The notes below the pieces were generated by a model, which saw only the letters and a list, made by a program, of their open reading frames with translations, was not told where the DNA came from and ran no database searches. The translations under genes were made by a program, and so were the position numbers. Below, one piece after another: positions 1 to 8,946 of a stretch of DNA of 64,000 bases. Positions within the stretch are counted from its first letter, which is position 1. Every line of letters starts with the position of its first letter. Source of the DNA: Gammaproteobacteria bacterium MOLA455. Its GTDB lineage: Bacteria > Pseudomonadota > Gammaproteobacteria > Pseudomonadales > Porticoccaceae. Where the stretch lies: positions 310,001-374,000 of the forward strand of contig AZIN01000004.1 in NCBI GenBank assembly GCA_000511875.1, in the 5' to 3' direction.

Positions 1-898
1 CCTTGTGGCTATCGCCCGAGCTGCAGGTATTATCCTCAATTGGGATGATATCTCTGAGCTGTCTGCGGCAGTGCCATTGTTAGCCAAGGTCTATCCCAAC
101 GGTCATGCCGACGTGAACCATTTTCACGCGGCCGGCGGCACTAGCTGCATGTTCCGTCAGCTTTTGGCCGGTGGCTTCATGCACGCCGATGCCAAGACCT
201 CTTGGGGTACCGATTTTGGTGACTTTACCCAGCAAGCGTTCTTGGATAACGACAAAGTTGTGTGGCGTGAATCACCCCTAACACCTCTGGATCTCGAAGT
301 ACTGACCACAGTGGACAAGGCTTTTTCCGCTGAGGGCGGTTTGCGGCTGTTAAAGGGTAATCTCGGTCGCGGTGTGATCAAGGTCTCTGCGGTTGCCGCG
401 GAGCATCAGATTGTCGAAGCACCTGCTGTAGTGATTGAAGCCCAGGATGATTTGGCAGCGCTGTTCGAGTCCGGTCAGTTAAATCGCGACTGTGTTGTCG
501 TTGTGCGTTTTCAGGGCCCCAAGGCACTGGGTATGCCAGAGCTGCACAAGTTGACGCCTATGCTCGGTATTCTGCAAGACAAAGGCTACCAGGTTGCACT
601 GGTGACTGATGGTCGCATGTCCGGCGCATCGGGCAAAGTGCCCGCAGCAATTCATTTGGTGCCTGAAGCGGCCAATGGCGGTCTTTTAGCCAAGGTCATA
701 GATGGCGATGTGATTCGTGTTAATGCGGTGACCGGTGAATTACAGTTTATCGGCGATATCGCCGTGCTGGAAGCCCGTGATGCATCACCCCAGCCGGACG
801 CAGGTCAGCGCGGCTGCGGACGTGAATACTTTGCTGTCAATCGCGGCAATATCAGCAATGCGGAACAGGGTGCTTCCTTCTTGTTTGGAGGCGTCTAG
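1..898 (+). CDS. edd: 6-phosphogluconate dehydratase, 3' part (cut by window start)
   Basis: Entner-Doudoroff dehydratase converting 6-phosphogluconate to 2-keto-3-deoxy-6-phosphogluconate (KDPG) in the cytoplasm. Only the C-terminal half (about 298 residues of a family that is near 600) is visible. The reading frame is open to the first bases, so the GTG at position 5 is internal and not a start. The IlvD/Edd family signature VTDGRMSGASGK is present, as is GGTSCMF, which carries a cysteine typical of the Fe-S dehydratases. The C-terminus GRGYF-like block and the sugar-pathway neighbours favour Edd over the paralogue IlvD. It ends 2 bp before glk, with eda, zwf and pgl next, so it is the first visible gene of an ED gene set. 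Identity is well supported; the N-terminal cysteines cannot be checked. Confidence 0.95.
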   Translation, partial: LVAIARAAGIILNWDDISELSAAVPLLAKVYPNGHADVNHFHAAGGTSCMFRQLLAGGFMHADAKTSWGTDFGDFTQQAFLDNDKVVWRESPLTPLDLEVLTTVDKAFSAEGGLRLLKGNLGRGVIKVSAVAAEHQIVEAPAVVIEAQDDLAALFESGQLNRDCVVVVRFQGPKALGMPELHKLTPMLGILQDKGYQVALVTDGRMSGASGKVPAAIHLVPEAANGGLLAKVIDGDVIRVNAVTGELQFIGDIAVLEARDASPQPDAGQRGCGREYFAVNRGNISNAEQGASFLFGGV

Positions 899-900
899 TT

Positions 901-1875
901 ATGACTGAGCAACGTTGGAATTTAGTCGCCGATATAGGTGGCACCAATGCACGCTTTGCGGCGCTGCGTGAAGGTCAGCTGGAGAGCGAATTCGAGTTTT
1001 ATCACTCGGTTGAAGAGTATCCCCAGTTTAGTGATTTGATTATTAAATTAAGAGATGAAATTGCTCTGGCTACCGGTTTTGTTGGCGCGCCACACAGTGT
1101 TTGTCTGGCCGTGGCCTGTCCCGCAGATGTGGAGCATATCTCTTTTACCAATAGCCACTGGGAGTTTACTAAAACTCATCTGCTAGCGTGGTTTGGTTGC
1201 CAACAGTTGGTGGTGATCAATGATTTTGAAGCCGTGGCTCACGGTATTACTGAGCTGGGAGCGGATGACCATATTAAAATCGGCGGTGGTGAGCCTCAAG
1301 TACATAAGCCAGTGGGTATTTTGGGCGCTGGCACTGGTCTAGGTATGGCGGCATTGATCTCCCATAGCGATGGCTATCATGTACTGGATACTGAAGGCGG
1401 TCATGCTGATTTTGCCCCTGTGGGCCAGCGCCAGATGGATGTCTTGACCTGTTTGCGGCAGAGTTTTAAACGCGTATCTCTAGAGCGTGTGCTGTCCGGT
1501 AAAGGCATAGTCAATATTTACAACGCTATCTGTCAGATGGAGGCTATTGATCCAAGCTTAACTACGCCTCCGGATGTCGTGGCAGCAGCGCTGGCTAACA
1601 GCGACCCTCAGGCGCTTACCGCGCTGGATACTTTTTGTGAATCCATGGGCGCAGCAGCGGGCAATCTGGCCCTGACCCTGGGTGCCAAGGGCGGCATTTA
1701 TATTGCCGGTGGTGTGGTTCCGCGATTCAGTGAATTTTTTGTGAACAGCGGATTCCGTGAAAAGTTTGAGGATAAGGGCCGTTTTGCCTCTTATTTAGAA
1801 CCTATCCCGGTCTATCTAGTCACGCGCAATAACCTCGGTTTATTAGGCGCGGCGAAAAAACTACAGAACACATAA
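901..1875 (+). CDS. glk: glucokinase
   Basis: Phosphorylates glucose with ATP to glucose-6-phosphate and so feeds zwf in the same cluster. The protein has 324 residues, close to the 321 of E. coli Glk. The N-terminal phosphate-binding loop ADIGGTNARFA is at about residues 9-19, the second loop GAGTGLGMA is near residue 140, and IAGGVVPR near 273 is typical of the proteobacterial Glk family. It starts 2 bp after the edd stop and a GGAG lies upstream inside edd, which suggests translational coupling. The intracellular kinase implies that free glucose enters without a PTS, but no transporter is visible here. Confidence 0.95.
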   Translation: MTEQRWNLVADIGGTNARFAALREGQLESEFEFYHSVEEYPQFSDLIIKLRDEIALATGFVGAPHSVCLAVACPADVEHISFTNSHWEFTKTHLLAWFGCQQLVVINDFEAVAHGITELGADDHIKIGGGEPQVHKPVGILGAGTGLGMAALISHSDGYHVLDTEGGHADFAPVGQRQMDVLTCLRQSFKRVSLERVLSGKGIVNIYNAICQMEAIDPSLTTPPDVVAAALANSDPQALTALDTFCESMGAAAGNLALTLGAKGGIYIAGGVVPRFSEFFVNSGFREKFEDKGRFASYLEPIPVYLVTRNNLGLLGAAKKLQNT

Positions 1876-1942
1876 TTGACCAACACTTAATGACAGAACA
1901 TTTAAATACAGAGCATTATTAAAAACACTTAAGGAGTGATCA

Positions 1943-2560
1943 GTGCGAGATCTTTTGGCCGGTAATACGGTAATCCCAGTAATTGTTATCGATCGTGTAG
2001 AAGATGCAGTGCCGTTGGCAAAAGCGCTTATTGCAGGCGGTTTGAATGTGCTTGAAGTGACTCTGAGAACTGCAGCAGCTGTAGAGGGCATTCGCCAAAT
2101 CGTAGAACATGTTCCCGGCGCTATTGTGGGTACCGGAACCGTTTGTAGCGCTGATCAGGTCAAGCTCTCAGAAGATCTGGGCTGCCAGTTTATGGTCTCT
2201 CCAGGTAGCACCGACAAGCTCTTAGCTGCAGCCGCTGATTCGTCCATCGGTCTGCTGCCAGGCATCTCTTCGGCCAGCGAAATGATGCGTTGCATGGAGC
2301 AGGGCTATCGCGACTTTAAATTTTTTCCTGCTGAAGCTGCAGGGGGTTCAGCGATGATCAAATCTCTGTACGGTCCCTTTAGCGACGCGCGAATTTGCCC
2401 CACTGGCGGCATTGGCCTGCATAATGTCATGGAATATCTTAACCTGCCAAATGTACTATGTGTCGGTGGCTCTTGGATCTGTCCTGCACAGTTAGTGCGC
2501 GATCATCGCTGGGACGAAATTGAGCAGTTGGCCCGAGAGGCCAGCCTGCTGGGTCAGTGA
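1943..2560 (+). CDS. eda: KDPG aldolase (2-keto-3-deoxy-6-phosphogluconate aldolase)
   Basis: Class I aldolase that splits KDPG into pyruvate and glyceraldehyde-3-phosphate, the last ED step. The protein is 205 aa (E. coli 213). The catalytic residues are visible: Glu38 and Arg42 in LEVTLRT, and Schiff-base Lys126 in FKFFPAE. The start is a GTG placed 7-8 bases after AAGGAG, which is clearly the best start; no in-frame ATG precedes the conserved N-terminus. It lies 67 bp after glk and 72 bp before zwf. The product glyceraldehyde-3-phosphate is used by gap further along the window. Confidence 0.96.
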   Translation: MRDLLAGNTVIPVIVIDRVEDAVPLAKALIAGGLNVLEVTLRTAAAVEGIRQIVEHVPGAIVGTGTVCSADQVKLSEDLGCQFMVSPGSTDKLLAAAADSSIGLLPGISSASEMMRCMEQGYRDFKFFPAEAAGGSAMIKSLYGPFSDARICPTGGIGLHNVMEYLNLPNVLCVGGSWICPAQLVRDHRWDEIEQLAREASLLGQ

Positions 2561-2575
2561 TTAAAAAAATAATAA

Positions 2576-2606
2576 TTGACAGCATTTTGGCTTAGCTTTT
2601 TGTTAT
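2576..2606 (+). promoter_or_regulatory. possible zwf promoter
   Basis: A perfect -35 TTGACA (2576-2581) is followed 19 bp later by TGTTAT (2601-2606), and the overlapping TATAAA (2604-2609) carries an extended TG. Neither pairing has ideal spacing, so this is tentative. It lies in the 72-bp eda-zwf gap and could give zwf-pgl their own transcript. I saw no HexR-like palindrome here. Confidence 0.35.
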
Positions 2607-2632
2607 AAAGAGATGCTGCAAATGGGAGATTA

Positions 2633-4093
2633 ATGATGAATAACAATATTGACTTGGTACTCTTTGGTGCAAAGGGCGACCTCTCTGAGCGCAAGTTATT
2701 TCCTGCGCTCTATCAGTTGGATCGTGCTGGTTTGCTGGGCGATAGTGTGCGTATTGCCGGCCTGGCTCGCCAGGATATTAGCAGTAAAGAATTTATTGCT
2801 GAGGTTGAAGAAAACCTCAAAAAGCATATTGCTGAATCCGATTGGGAGGCTGCTACATGGCGCAAATTTAGTCGCCGGCTGAACTATATTAAAGTCGATT
2901 TCTCCCATAAAAAAGATTTCCTGACACTTAAAGAGTGGCTGGTTGAAAAGCGCACCGCGATCTATTATCTGGCCACGCCACCGAGCCTGTATGGTTCTAT
3001 CTGCAATCATTTGGATGCTGCCGGTTGTGTCGATAAGTTGGCGCGCATTGTCTTGGAAAAGCCCATCGGTAAAGATCTCGAAAGCTCGCGTGCAGTTAAT
3101 GCCACCGTTGGTGAATATTTTGATGAGCGCAATATCTATCGCATTGATCACTACCTGGGTAAAGAGACAGTTCAGAATTTGCTGGCCCTGCGCTTTGCCA
3201 ATCGTATGATCAACTCCCAGTGGGACAATACCTGTGTCGATAACGTGCAGATTACTGTTGCTGAAACTGTCGGTATCGAAGGCCGCTGGGGCTACTATGA
3301 TAATGTAGGTCAGCTGCGGGATATGATTCAGAATCACCTCCTGCAGCTGCTTTGTATGGTCGCAATGGAGCCGCCAAATTCACTCCAGGCAGATGAGATT
3401 CGCGCCGAGAAAGTTAAGATCCTGCGCGCACTAAAACCCATTGACAGCGAAAACGTTCTCGAGCAATCGGTGCGCGGACAATACTCCGCTGGCTGGATTG
3501 CTGGTGAGCCAGTAGTTGGTTATAAGGAAGAAGAGGGCAGCCAAGACAGTAGCAATGACACTGAAACCTTTGTTGCGCTAAAAGCCTATATCGACAACTG
3601 GCGTTGGGCTGGCGTGCCGTTTTATTTGCGTACCGGCAAGCGTATGCAGGACAAGGTGACTCAGGTGGTCATTACCTACAAAGAAATTCCCCATGCGATT
3701 TTTCCGGATAAAGGCGGTGATGCACAAAATCGCCTGATTATTCGCCTGCAGCCAAATGAAGGTATTGAGCTGGAGATGTTCTCCAAGAAGCAGAGCCTCA
3801 AAGAGCGCCTCAGCCTTGAGAAGCGCACCTTGAATCTGGACTTCTTTGATTCCTCTGGTGAGTCGCGAATTGCCGATGCCTACGAGCGCCTCTTTTTAGA
3901 AGTGATCAAAGGTGATCAGTGGCTATTCGTTAGTCGAGATGAAATTGAAGCCTCCTGGCGCTGGTGTGATCAGCTGTTGGATTCGTGGGCTGATAAGAAC
4001 GTAGGTACTAAGACCTACAGCGCTGGTACCTGGGGTCCCTCCAAGGCCGACATGTTGATGGAAAAAGATCAGCGTAGCTGGTACGAAGCCTAA
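2633..4093 (+). CDS. zwf: glucose-6-phosphate 1-dehydrogenase
   Basis: Oxidises glucose-6-phosphate to 6-phosphogluconolactone with NAD(P)+. The 486 residues match the usual family length. The nucleotide-binding loop FGAKGDLSERK lies at about residues 11-21. The active-site signature RIDHYLGKE near residue 170 carries the catalytic and substrate-binding His and Lys residues. GGGAG sits 5-6 bases before tandem ATG codons, so either may start. It is followed 27 bp later by pgl, which hydrolyses its product, so the two are almost certainly cotranscribed. Confidence 0.97.
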   Translation: MMNNNIDLVLFGAKGDLSERKLFPALYQLDRAGLLGDSVRIAGLARQDISSKEFIAEVEENLKKHIAESDWEAATWRKFSRRLNYIKVDFSHKKDFLTLKEWLVEKRTAIYYLATPPSLYGSICNHLDAAGCVDKLARIVLEKPIGKDLESSRAVNATVGEYFDERNIYRIDHYLGKETVQNLLALRFANRMINSQWDNTCVDNVQITVAETVGIEGRWGYYDNVGQLRDMIQNHLLQLLCMVAMEPPNSLQADEIRAEKVKILRALKPIDSENVLEQSVRGQYSAGWIAGEPVVGYKEEEGSQDSSNDTETFVALKAYIDNWRWAGVPFYLRTGKRMQDKVTQVVITYKEIPHAIFPDKGGDAQNRLIIRLQPNEGIELEMFSKKQSLKERLSLEKRTLNLDFFDSSGESRIADAYERLFLEVIKGDQWLFVSRDEIEASWRWCDQLLDSWADKNVGTKTYSAGTWGPSKADMLMEKDQRSWYEA

Positions 4094-4120
4094 GTCAGGC
4101 AAGGGAAAAGGATAAATAGT

Positions 4121-4810
4121 ATGACGATGCATAAATTTGAAAATACCTCTGCACTGGATGCCGCGCTTTCGGCTAAGGTCAGCGATCTGTTGAATTCTGC
4201 TATAGCGACTGAAGGCAAAGCCTCTCTTGTTGTCTCTGGGGGGCGCACGCCAGTGGGTTTTTTTCATCTGTTGTCTCAGTGTCAACTGGATTGGTCAAAG
4301 GTCACCGTTGCGCTGGCTGATGAGCGCTGGGTCAATGCCGATCACGCGGCGAGCAATGAAAAGCTGGTGCGCGAAAACTTGCTGATCAATGAGGCTCATA
4401 AAGCTCAGTATCTGGCCCTTAAAACCGATGCTGAACATGCCCTCGACGGCGAAGCTGAATGTCAGCGGCGCTTGAATGCGATGGGTCGCTTTACCGTGGT
4501 TATCTTAGGTATGGGTGACGACGGCCATACCGCCTCATTGTTCCCTGGCTCCGAGGCTTTAGCACGCGGTCTAGATATGCATTCCGGGGCAGACTGTATT
4601 GCGGTTACGCCACTGGATGCTCCTCATCAGCGCATGAGCATGACTTTACCGCGACTATTGAATACTGAGTCTTTGGTGATTCATATCAGTGGTGCCAGCA
4701 AGCAAGAGGTACTGACTCAGGCCTCTGCTGGTGATGATGTAATGGAACTGCCGATTCGGGCGATCTTGCAACAGCAGCACACCCCGGTATCGATCTACTG
4801 GGCTCAGTAA
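4121..4810 (+). CDS. pgl: 6-phosphogluconolactonase (DevB type)
   Basis: Hydrolyses 6-phosphogluconolactone to 6-phosphogluconate, linking zwf to edd. The 229 residues are typical of the SOL/DevB family, unlike the seven-bladed Pgl of E. coli. Family motifs are visible in order: SGGRTP near residue 44, ADERWV near 68 and GMGDDGHTASLFPG near 128. An AAAAGGA precedes the ATG. It is the last gene of the + strand ED set and is followed by a 420-bp gap that holds a terminator. Confidence 0.95.
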   Translation: MTMHKFENTSALDAALSAKVSDLLNSAIATEGKASLVVSGGRTPVGFFHLLSQCQLDWSKVTVALADERWVNADHAASNEKLVRENLLINEAHKAQYLALKTDAEHALDGEAECQRRLNAMGRFTVVILGMGDDGHTASLFPGSEALARGLDMHSGADCIAVTPLDAPHQRMSMTLPRLLNTESLVIHISGASKQEVLTQASAGDDVMELPIRAILQQQHTPVSIYWAQ

Positions 4811-5072
4811 GTTTCTTTAAATTTCTAGCTGCAATACTCTCTGCTAGGTCAGAGCCTGATAGGGAAATCAGGTTCTGTGGCGAGCAAAAAAGCGGAATAC
4901 AAATTCCAGCCTGGGTTTAAATTTCACACTCAAATACGAAGTACCTCACGTCCTCCTCAGCCTCTCTTTACAATCAGCTTAAGAAAAAGCTAAAGCTACA
5001 GCTACAGTCACGACAGAAGCTATGGCCTAATCAGTGGAATTGTTTTCGAAGAGAAGCATTAAAGAGTGCCGA
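4811..5072. other. intergenic stretch without a gene
   Basis: No plausible gene on either strand. There is a short inverted repeat CCTGA/TCAGG (4856-4873) and a low-complexity AAGCT-rich run near 4978-5005. The stretch ends at the terminator that separates pgl from the convergent pyk. Confidence 0.5.
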
Positions 5073-5099
5073 AAAGGGCCGGGAGACTGGCCCTTTTTT
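5073..5099 (+). terminator. Rho-independent terminator after pgl, probably bidirectional
   Basis: The stem AAAGGGCC / GGCCCTTT with an 8-nt loop is followed by a T-run on the + strand. Read on the - strand the same stem ends in TTTT, so it may also end the pyk transcript that stops at 5231. It is placed as expected between two convergent operons. Confidence 0.8.
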
Positions 5100-5230
5100 A
5101 TTCGCTGTCCGGCACCGAAAAGATGTTGCTAGATGTCTATTGAGCAGAGCAAAGCAGAGTATTGAGTATAGGAGCGGAATTTACATTAAGTGGCCATCCA
5201 TGGCCTGGAAGAGACGGTTTTTCTTGCTGG

Positions 5231-6676
5231 CTACTGAATAACGTCGCCAACTCGAACAATTTTCAAGGTGTTTGTGCCGCCGTGCACATTGACAAAGTCC
5301 CCTTTGGTAATTAGCACTAGATCGCCATCAGTAACAGCGTTGTGCTCGCGCAATGTTTCAACTGCACGGTGATTAACCTCTGATGGATCTAGCGCTGAAG
5401 CGTGAAAGGGCACTGGTATGACACCTTTGTAGAGTGCCGTGATTTCGCAGGTACCGAGCTTTTCTGCCATTGCATAAATTGGCAGCGAAGAGGTAATACG
5501 CGACATGATCAGTGGCGCAAAGCCCGTTGCTGTCATGCAGATAACCGCTTTAACGCCTTCAAGGTGATTGGCTACATACATGGCTGCCAGAGCCAGAGAC
5601 TCATCTATGCTGGCAAAGGTCTGATCAATTCTGTGCTTGGAACGCTGTGCTAGGGGATGCAGTTCAGCACCCTCAATGATTCGCACCATGGCTTTTACGG
5701 TTTCAATCGGGTACATGCCCACTGCAGTTTCTGCCGAGAGCATTACGGCATCGGTGCCGTCGAGTACAGCATTGGCCACATCGAACACTTCCGCGCGGGT
5801 AGGGGTCGAAGCGGTAATCATTGACTCCATCATCTGAGTGGCAGTGATAACAACTTTGTTAGCAGCATTGGCGGCTTCAATAAGTTGTTTCTGCACAGCC
5901 ACTAGATTGGCATCGCCAATCTCAACGCCGAGATCGCCGCGGGCCACCATCACGCCATCAGCGCTGGCAATAATGCCGGGCAAAAACTCGTCGGTGATAG
6001 CTTCTGCACGTTCGATCTTGGCGATAATGTGAGCACCGCTGCCCGCTGCAACCAGCAGCTCGCGAGTCTCTTCAATATCGTCTTTCGAACGCACAAAGGA
6101 GATGGCCAGATAATCGGTTTTCAATGACGCAGCGGTTTTAATATCCGCCTTATCTTTCTCGGTGAGTGCCGGAGCGGAGAGACCGCCACCGAATTTGTTC
6201 ACACCTTTTTTACTTGATAGCACACCACCTTGAACTACCCGACAGGTGACTGAGTGAGGGTTGCGTGATTCGACCAAAAAGGTCATGCGGCCGTCATCTA
6301 ACAGTAGGGTGTCACCAGCATTGATATCGTTAAGCAGGTCGCTGTCTATATGCACGCCATCCTGGTTCCCTGAATCAACATCGATCTGGCTGTTGAGTAC
6401 AAAGCTATCATTTTCTGCCAAGTTGATTTTCATATCGTTGAGAAAGCTGCCGATACGAATTTTCGGACCCTGCATATCGCAGAGAATACCAACGGGAGTT
6501 TTCAGCTCGAGCGCGATTTCGCGAATCATGGCGGCGCGCATGGAATGCTCTTCGGCGCTGCCATGTGAGAAGTTCAGGCGGAAGACATTAACACCGGCAA
6601 GAATTAGCCCGCGAATACCCTGTTCATGGTGTGTGGCGGGGCCGAGTGTGGCGAGAATCTTAGTTCTACGCGGCAT
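5231..6676 (-). CDS. pyk: pyruvate kinase
   Basis: Converts phosphoenolpyruvate and ADP to pyruvate and ATP. I start it at 6676 (481 aa), at the ATG that opens [14 protein letters not shown], the conserved N-terminus. A GGAG lies 7 bases upstream inside gap. The longer frame to 6694 adds residues with no family match. Motifs seen: RLNFSHGS near residue 32, [12 protein letters not shown] in the catalytic barrel and ATQMMESMI. The start overlaps the end of gap by 11 bp, so both are cotranscribed and probably coupled. Pyruvate kinase beside gap under HexR is the usual arrangement in gammaproteobacteria that use the ED route. Confidence 0.96.
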   Translation of the reverse strand: MPRRTKILATLGPATHHEQGIRGLILAGVNVFRLNFSHGSAEEHSMRAAMIREIALELKTPVGILCDMQGPKIRIGSFLNDMKINLAENDSFVLNSQIDVDSGNQDGVHIDSDLLNDINAGDTLLLDDGRMTFLVESRNPHSVTCRVVQGGVLSSKKGVNKFGGGLSAPALTEKDKADIKTAASLKTDYLAISFVRSKDDIEETRELLVAAGSGAHIIAKIERAEAITDEFLPGIIASADGVMVARGDLGVEIGDANLVAVQKQLIEAANAANKVVITATQMMESMITASTPTRAEVFDVANAVLDGTDAVMLSAETAVGMYPIETVKAMVRIIEGAELHPLAQRSKHRIDQTFASIDESLALAAMYVANHLEGVKAVICMTATGFAPLIMSRITSSLPIYAMAEKLGTCEITALYKGVIPVPFHASALDPSEVNHRAVETLREHNAVTDGDLVLITKGDFVNVHGGTNTLKIVRVGDVIQ

Positions 6677-7694
6677 CTTTTTTCTCCGCAGCACTAGCTA
6701 ATAGTGCTAGGGAGTTGTCGAGCATGCGGTTGGAGAAGCCCCACTCATTGTCATACCAGGCCATTACCTTAACCAGCGAACCATTGACCCGTGTTTGGGT
6801 GGCGTCAAAGTTACAGGAGAAGGGGGTGTGATTAAAGTCCACAGATACCAGTGGCTTGTCGTTGTAGCAGAGCACGGATTTGAGCGCGCCCTGAGATGCT
6901 TTTAGCAGCAGTTCGTTGACTTCTTCAACTGTAGTCTCGCGGCCAGCATTAAATGTGAGATCAACCAGTGACACATTAATAGTGGGTACACGCACGGCTA
7001 AGCCATCTAGCTTGCCGGCCAGCTCTGGCAGCACCAAGCCAATCGCTACTGCGGCACCAGTCTTGGTTGGGATCATTGATTGAGTGGCGGATCTAGAGCG
7101 GTAGACATCTGAATGACAGACGTCACTGAGCTGCTGGTCGTTGGTATAGGCGTGCACTGTAGTCATGTAACCGCTTAGGATACCAATGCTCTCCTGAAGA
7201 GGCTGAACCATAGGTGCCAAGCAGTTAGTGGTACAAGAGGCGTTTGAAATAATCTCTTGAGAGCCGTCCAGAACATGATCGTTGACGCCAAACACTATGG
7301 TTGCATCGGCATTTGTGCCAGGTGCTGAAATAATGACTTTCTTAGCGCCGGCTTCCAAGTGCAGTGCAGCTTTGTCGCGGCTAGTGAATACGCCGGTGCA
7401 CTCGCAAACCAGATCAACATTTAAGTCAGACCAAGGCAGGTCAGTTGGATTGCGTTCGCTCGACCAGCTGATTATGTCGCCATTAATAACGATGGCATTT
7501 TCTGTGACTTCAACCTGCTGGTTAAAGCGACCGTGAACTGTATCGAACTGAAGCAGATGCGCGTTAATTTCGAGGCTGCCGAGATCATTGATCGCGACGA
7601 TTTGGATTTTTTCGCGAAGCTCTGGGCGCTCATAAAGAGCGCGGACAATATTGCGGCCGATGCGACCAAAACCGTTAATGGCGATTCTATACAT
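6666..7694 (-). CDS. gap: glyceraldehyde-3-phosphate dehydrogenase, type I
   Basis: Oxidises and phosphorylates glyceraldehyde-3-phosphate, taking the C3 product of KDPG aldolase into lower glycolysis. The protein has 342 aa. The Rossmann start is [10 protein letters not shown]. The active-site block [12 protein letters not shown] carries the catalytic Cys near residue 155, and the His is in [19 protein letters not shown] is near the C-terminus. The text [16 protein letters not shown] resembles the gap copy in the hex regulon of Pseudomonas more than E4P dehydrogenase, though I cannot exclude some Epd activity. It is the first gene of the gap-pyk operon, with AGAGG before the ATG. Confidence 0.95.
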   Translation of the reverse strand: MYRIAINGFGRIGRNIVRALYERPELREKIQIVAINDLGSLEINAHLLQFDTVHGRFNQQVEVTENAIVINGDIISWSSERNPTDLPWSDLNVDLVCECTGVFTSRDKAALHLEAGAKKVIISAPGTNADATIVFGVNDHVLDGSQEIISNASCTTNCLAPMVQPLQESIGILSGYMTTVHAYTNDQQLSDVCHSDVYRSRSATQSMIPTKTGAAVAIGLVLPELAGKLDGLAVRVPTINVSLVDLTFNAGRETTVEEVNELLLKASQGALKSVLCYNDKPLVSVDFNHTPFSCNFDATQTRVNGSLVKVMAWYDNEWGFSNRMLDNSLALLASAAEKKDAA

Positions 7695-7711
7695 AATGGA
7701 GCCTCTTTAAG

Positions 7712-7726
7712 TGTAGTAAACTTACG
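7712..7726 (-). promoter_or_regulatory. candidate HexR operator at the gap-pyk start site
   Basis: The 15-mer TGTAGTAAACTTACG matches 13 of 15 positions of the palindromic HexR consensus I recall for gammaproteobacteria (TGTARTWWWWYTACA). It lies 3 bp downstream of the gap -10 box, covering the expected transcription start, which is a classic repressor position. hexR itself is divergent, 240 bp away. Known biology: HexR releases DNA when it binds KDPG, made by the edd product upstream. Confidence 0.7.
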
Positions 7727-7729
7727 TAA

Positions 7730-7758
7730 ATTATAGGCTTTAATAAAAATTTAGGCAA
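7730..7758 (-). promoter_or_regulatory. sigma-70 promoter of gap-pyk
   Basis: On the - strand a -35 TTGCCT (7758-7753) is separated by exactly 17 bp from a perfect -10 TATAAT (7735-7730). The start site would fall inside the HexR operator. The inverted repeat TAGGCTT/AAGCCTA (7734-7740 and 7763-7769) brackets the -35. Confidence 0.8.
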
Positions 7759-7934
7759 TGATAAGCCTATTTTAGTAGGTAAAAGAACGTATTATGGTGA
7801 TTCTGTTTGTCTCGGTCATGGTTCCGGTGAAATATTCTTACCAACTTTGGGGTGAAAGCGGACATTGGCGCTTAAAAACCTTAAACTGACGGGCTCTATT
7901 ACGGAACAAGACGAAAAGCTAAAGGGTTATAGCT

Positions 7935-8792
7935 ATGCATTCACAAAATCTGATCAATATTATTTCTGATCAATTACCCAATCTAAACAAGTCTGAGAGC
8001 AAAGTGGCGCGAGTGATTCTCGCGGACCCCGATAGCGCAACCAGATCTAGTATTGCGACCTTGGCTAAAGCTGCTGCGGTCAGCGAGCCCAGTGTCAATA
8101 GGTTTTGCAAGCGCTTCGATGCCGCGGGATTTCCCGATTTCAAACTCAAGCTGGCAAAAGCTCTAGTAAGCGGTGTGCGTTTCGTTAACCGCAATGTCGA
8201 CCCTGATGATGAGGTTAGTAGCTACACGCCGAAGATCTTTGATGGCACTATTAATAATCTCGCTATGGTGCGCGACAAAATCAGCCATAGCCGCGTCAAT
8301 CAGGTGGTGGATAAGCTAATTCAAGCCAAGCGTATCTATTTTTTTGGTGTCGGCGCTTCGGGATCGGTGGCCAGAGATGCTGAAAATAAGTTCTTCCGCT
8401 TTAATCTACCTGTGTCTTTTCACGATGATGTGTTGATGCAGCGCATGCTGGCCTCCACTGGCAGTACTGGCGACGTATTCTTTTTTATTTCCCACACCGG
8501 CCGCACTAAAGAAGTGGTGGAAATCGCAGAGATTGCCAGAGCCAGTGGCTCAACGGTGATTGGCCTAACTGCACCGGATTCGCCGCTGGCGCAGGTCAGC
8601 AGTGTGACCCTGGATGTTGAGGTGCCGGAAAATACCGATGAGTACATGCCCATGACCTCGCGTATTGTTCATCTGGTGATCCTTGATGTGCTGGCCACCG
8701 GTGTAACTCTGCGTCGCGGACCGGACTTTTTGCCCCATTTAGAGAAAATCAAGAATAGTCTTAAACCAACTCGATATCCGCGCACTAGCTAA
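7935..8792 (+). CDS. hexR: RpiR-family regulator HexR
   Basis: Transcription regulator of central carbon genes. The 285 residues show an N-terminal RpiR helix-turn-helix (about 1-77, with AAAVSEPSVNRFCKRFD in the HTH) and a C-terminal SIS sugar-phosphate domain (about 120-260, with FGVGASGSVA and SHTGRTKEVVEIA). Length, sequence style and position divergent from gap-pyk identify HexR; the effector is known in pseudomonads to be KDPG. AGGG precedes the ATG. A stem-loop (8780-8806) covers its stop codon. The edd-glk-eda-zwf-pgl genes on the other side of gap-pyk are its expected targets, although I found an operator only at gap. Confidence 0.92.
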   Translation: MHSQNLINIISDQLPNLNKSESKVARVILADPDSATRSSIATLAKAAAVSEPSVNRFCKRFDAAGFPDFKLKLAKALVSGVRFVNRNVDPDDEVSSYTPKIFDGTINNLAMVRDKISHSRVNQVVDKLIQAKRIYFFGVGASGSVARDAENKFFRFNLPVSFHDDVLMQRMLASTGSTGDVFFFISHTGRTKEVVEIAEIARASGSTVIGLTAPDSPLAQVSSVTLDVEVPENTDEYMPMTSRIVHLVILDVLATGVTLRRGPDFLPHLEKIKNSLKPTRYPRTS

Positions 8793-8842
8793 TCGACTAG
8801 GTGCGCTGATTTCAGTGCCTTTCTGATGTCGATTATCGGATT

Positions 8843-8871
8843 TTGCAAATGATCGTCATTCGCTATATAAA
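8843..8871 (+). promoter_or_regulatory. sigma-70 promoter of acs
   Basis: TTGCAA (8843-8848), 17 bp spacer, TATAAA (8866-8871). This predicts a leader of about 70 nt before the acs ATG at 8947. Confidence 0.65.
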
Positions 8872-8946
8872 CTTGAGCACAGCTGCTGCTTTCCACTAGA
8901 CTATTCTCACTCCGCAATCTATTTAACTATGTGAGGCTGTCGCTCA

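Noticed and set aside
8780-8806. GCGCACTAG/CTAGGTGCGC stem-loop at the hexR stop codon as a terminator
   Set aside because: The stem has a bulge and no T-run follows, so I do not call it a terminator.
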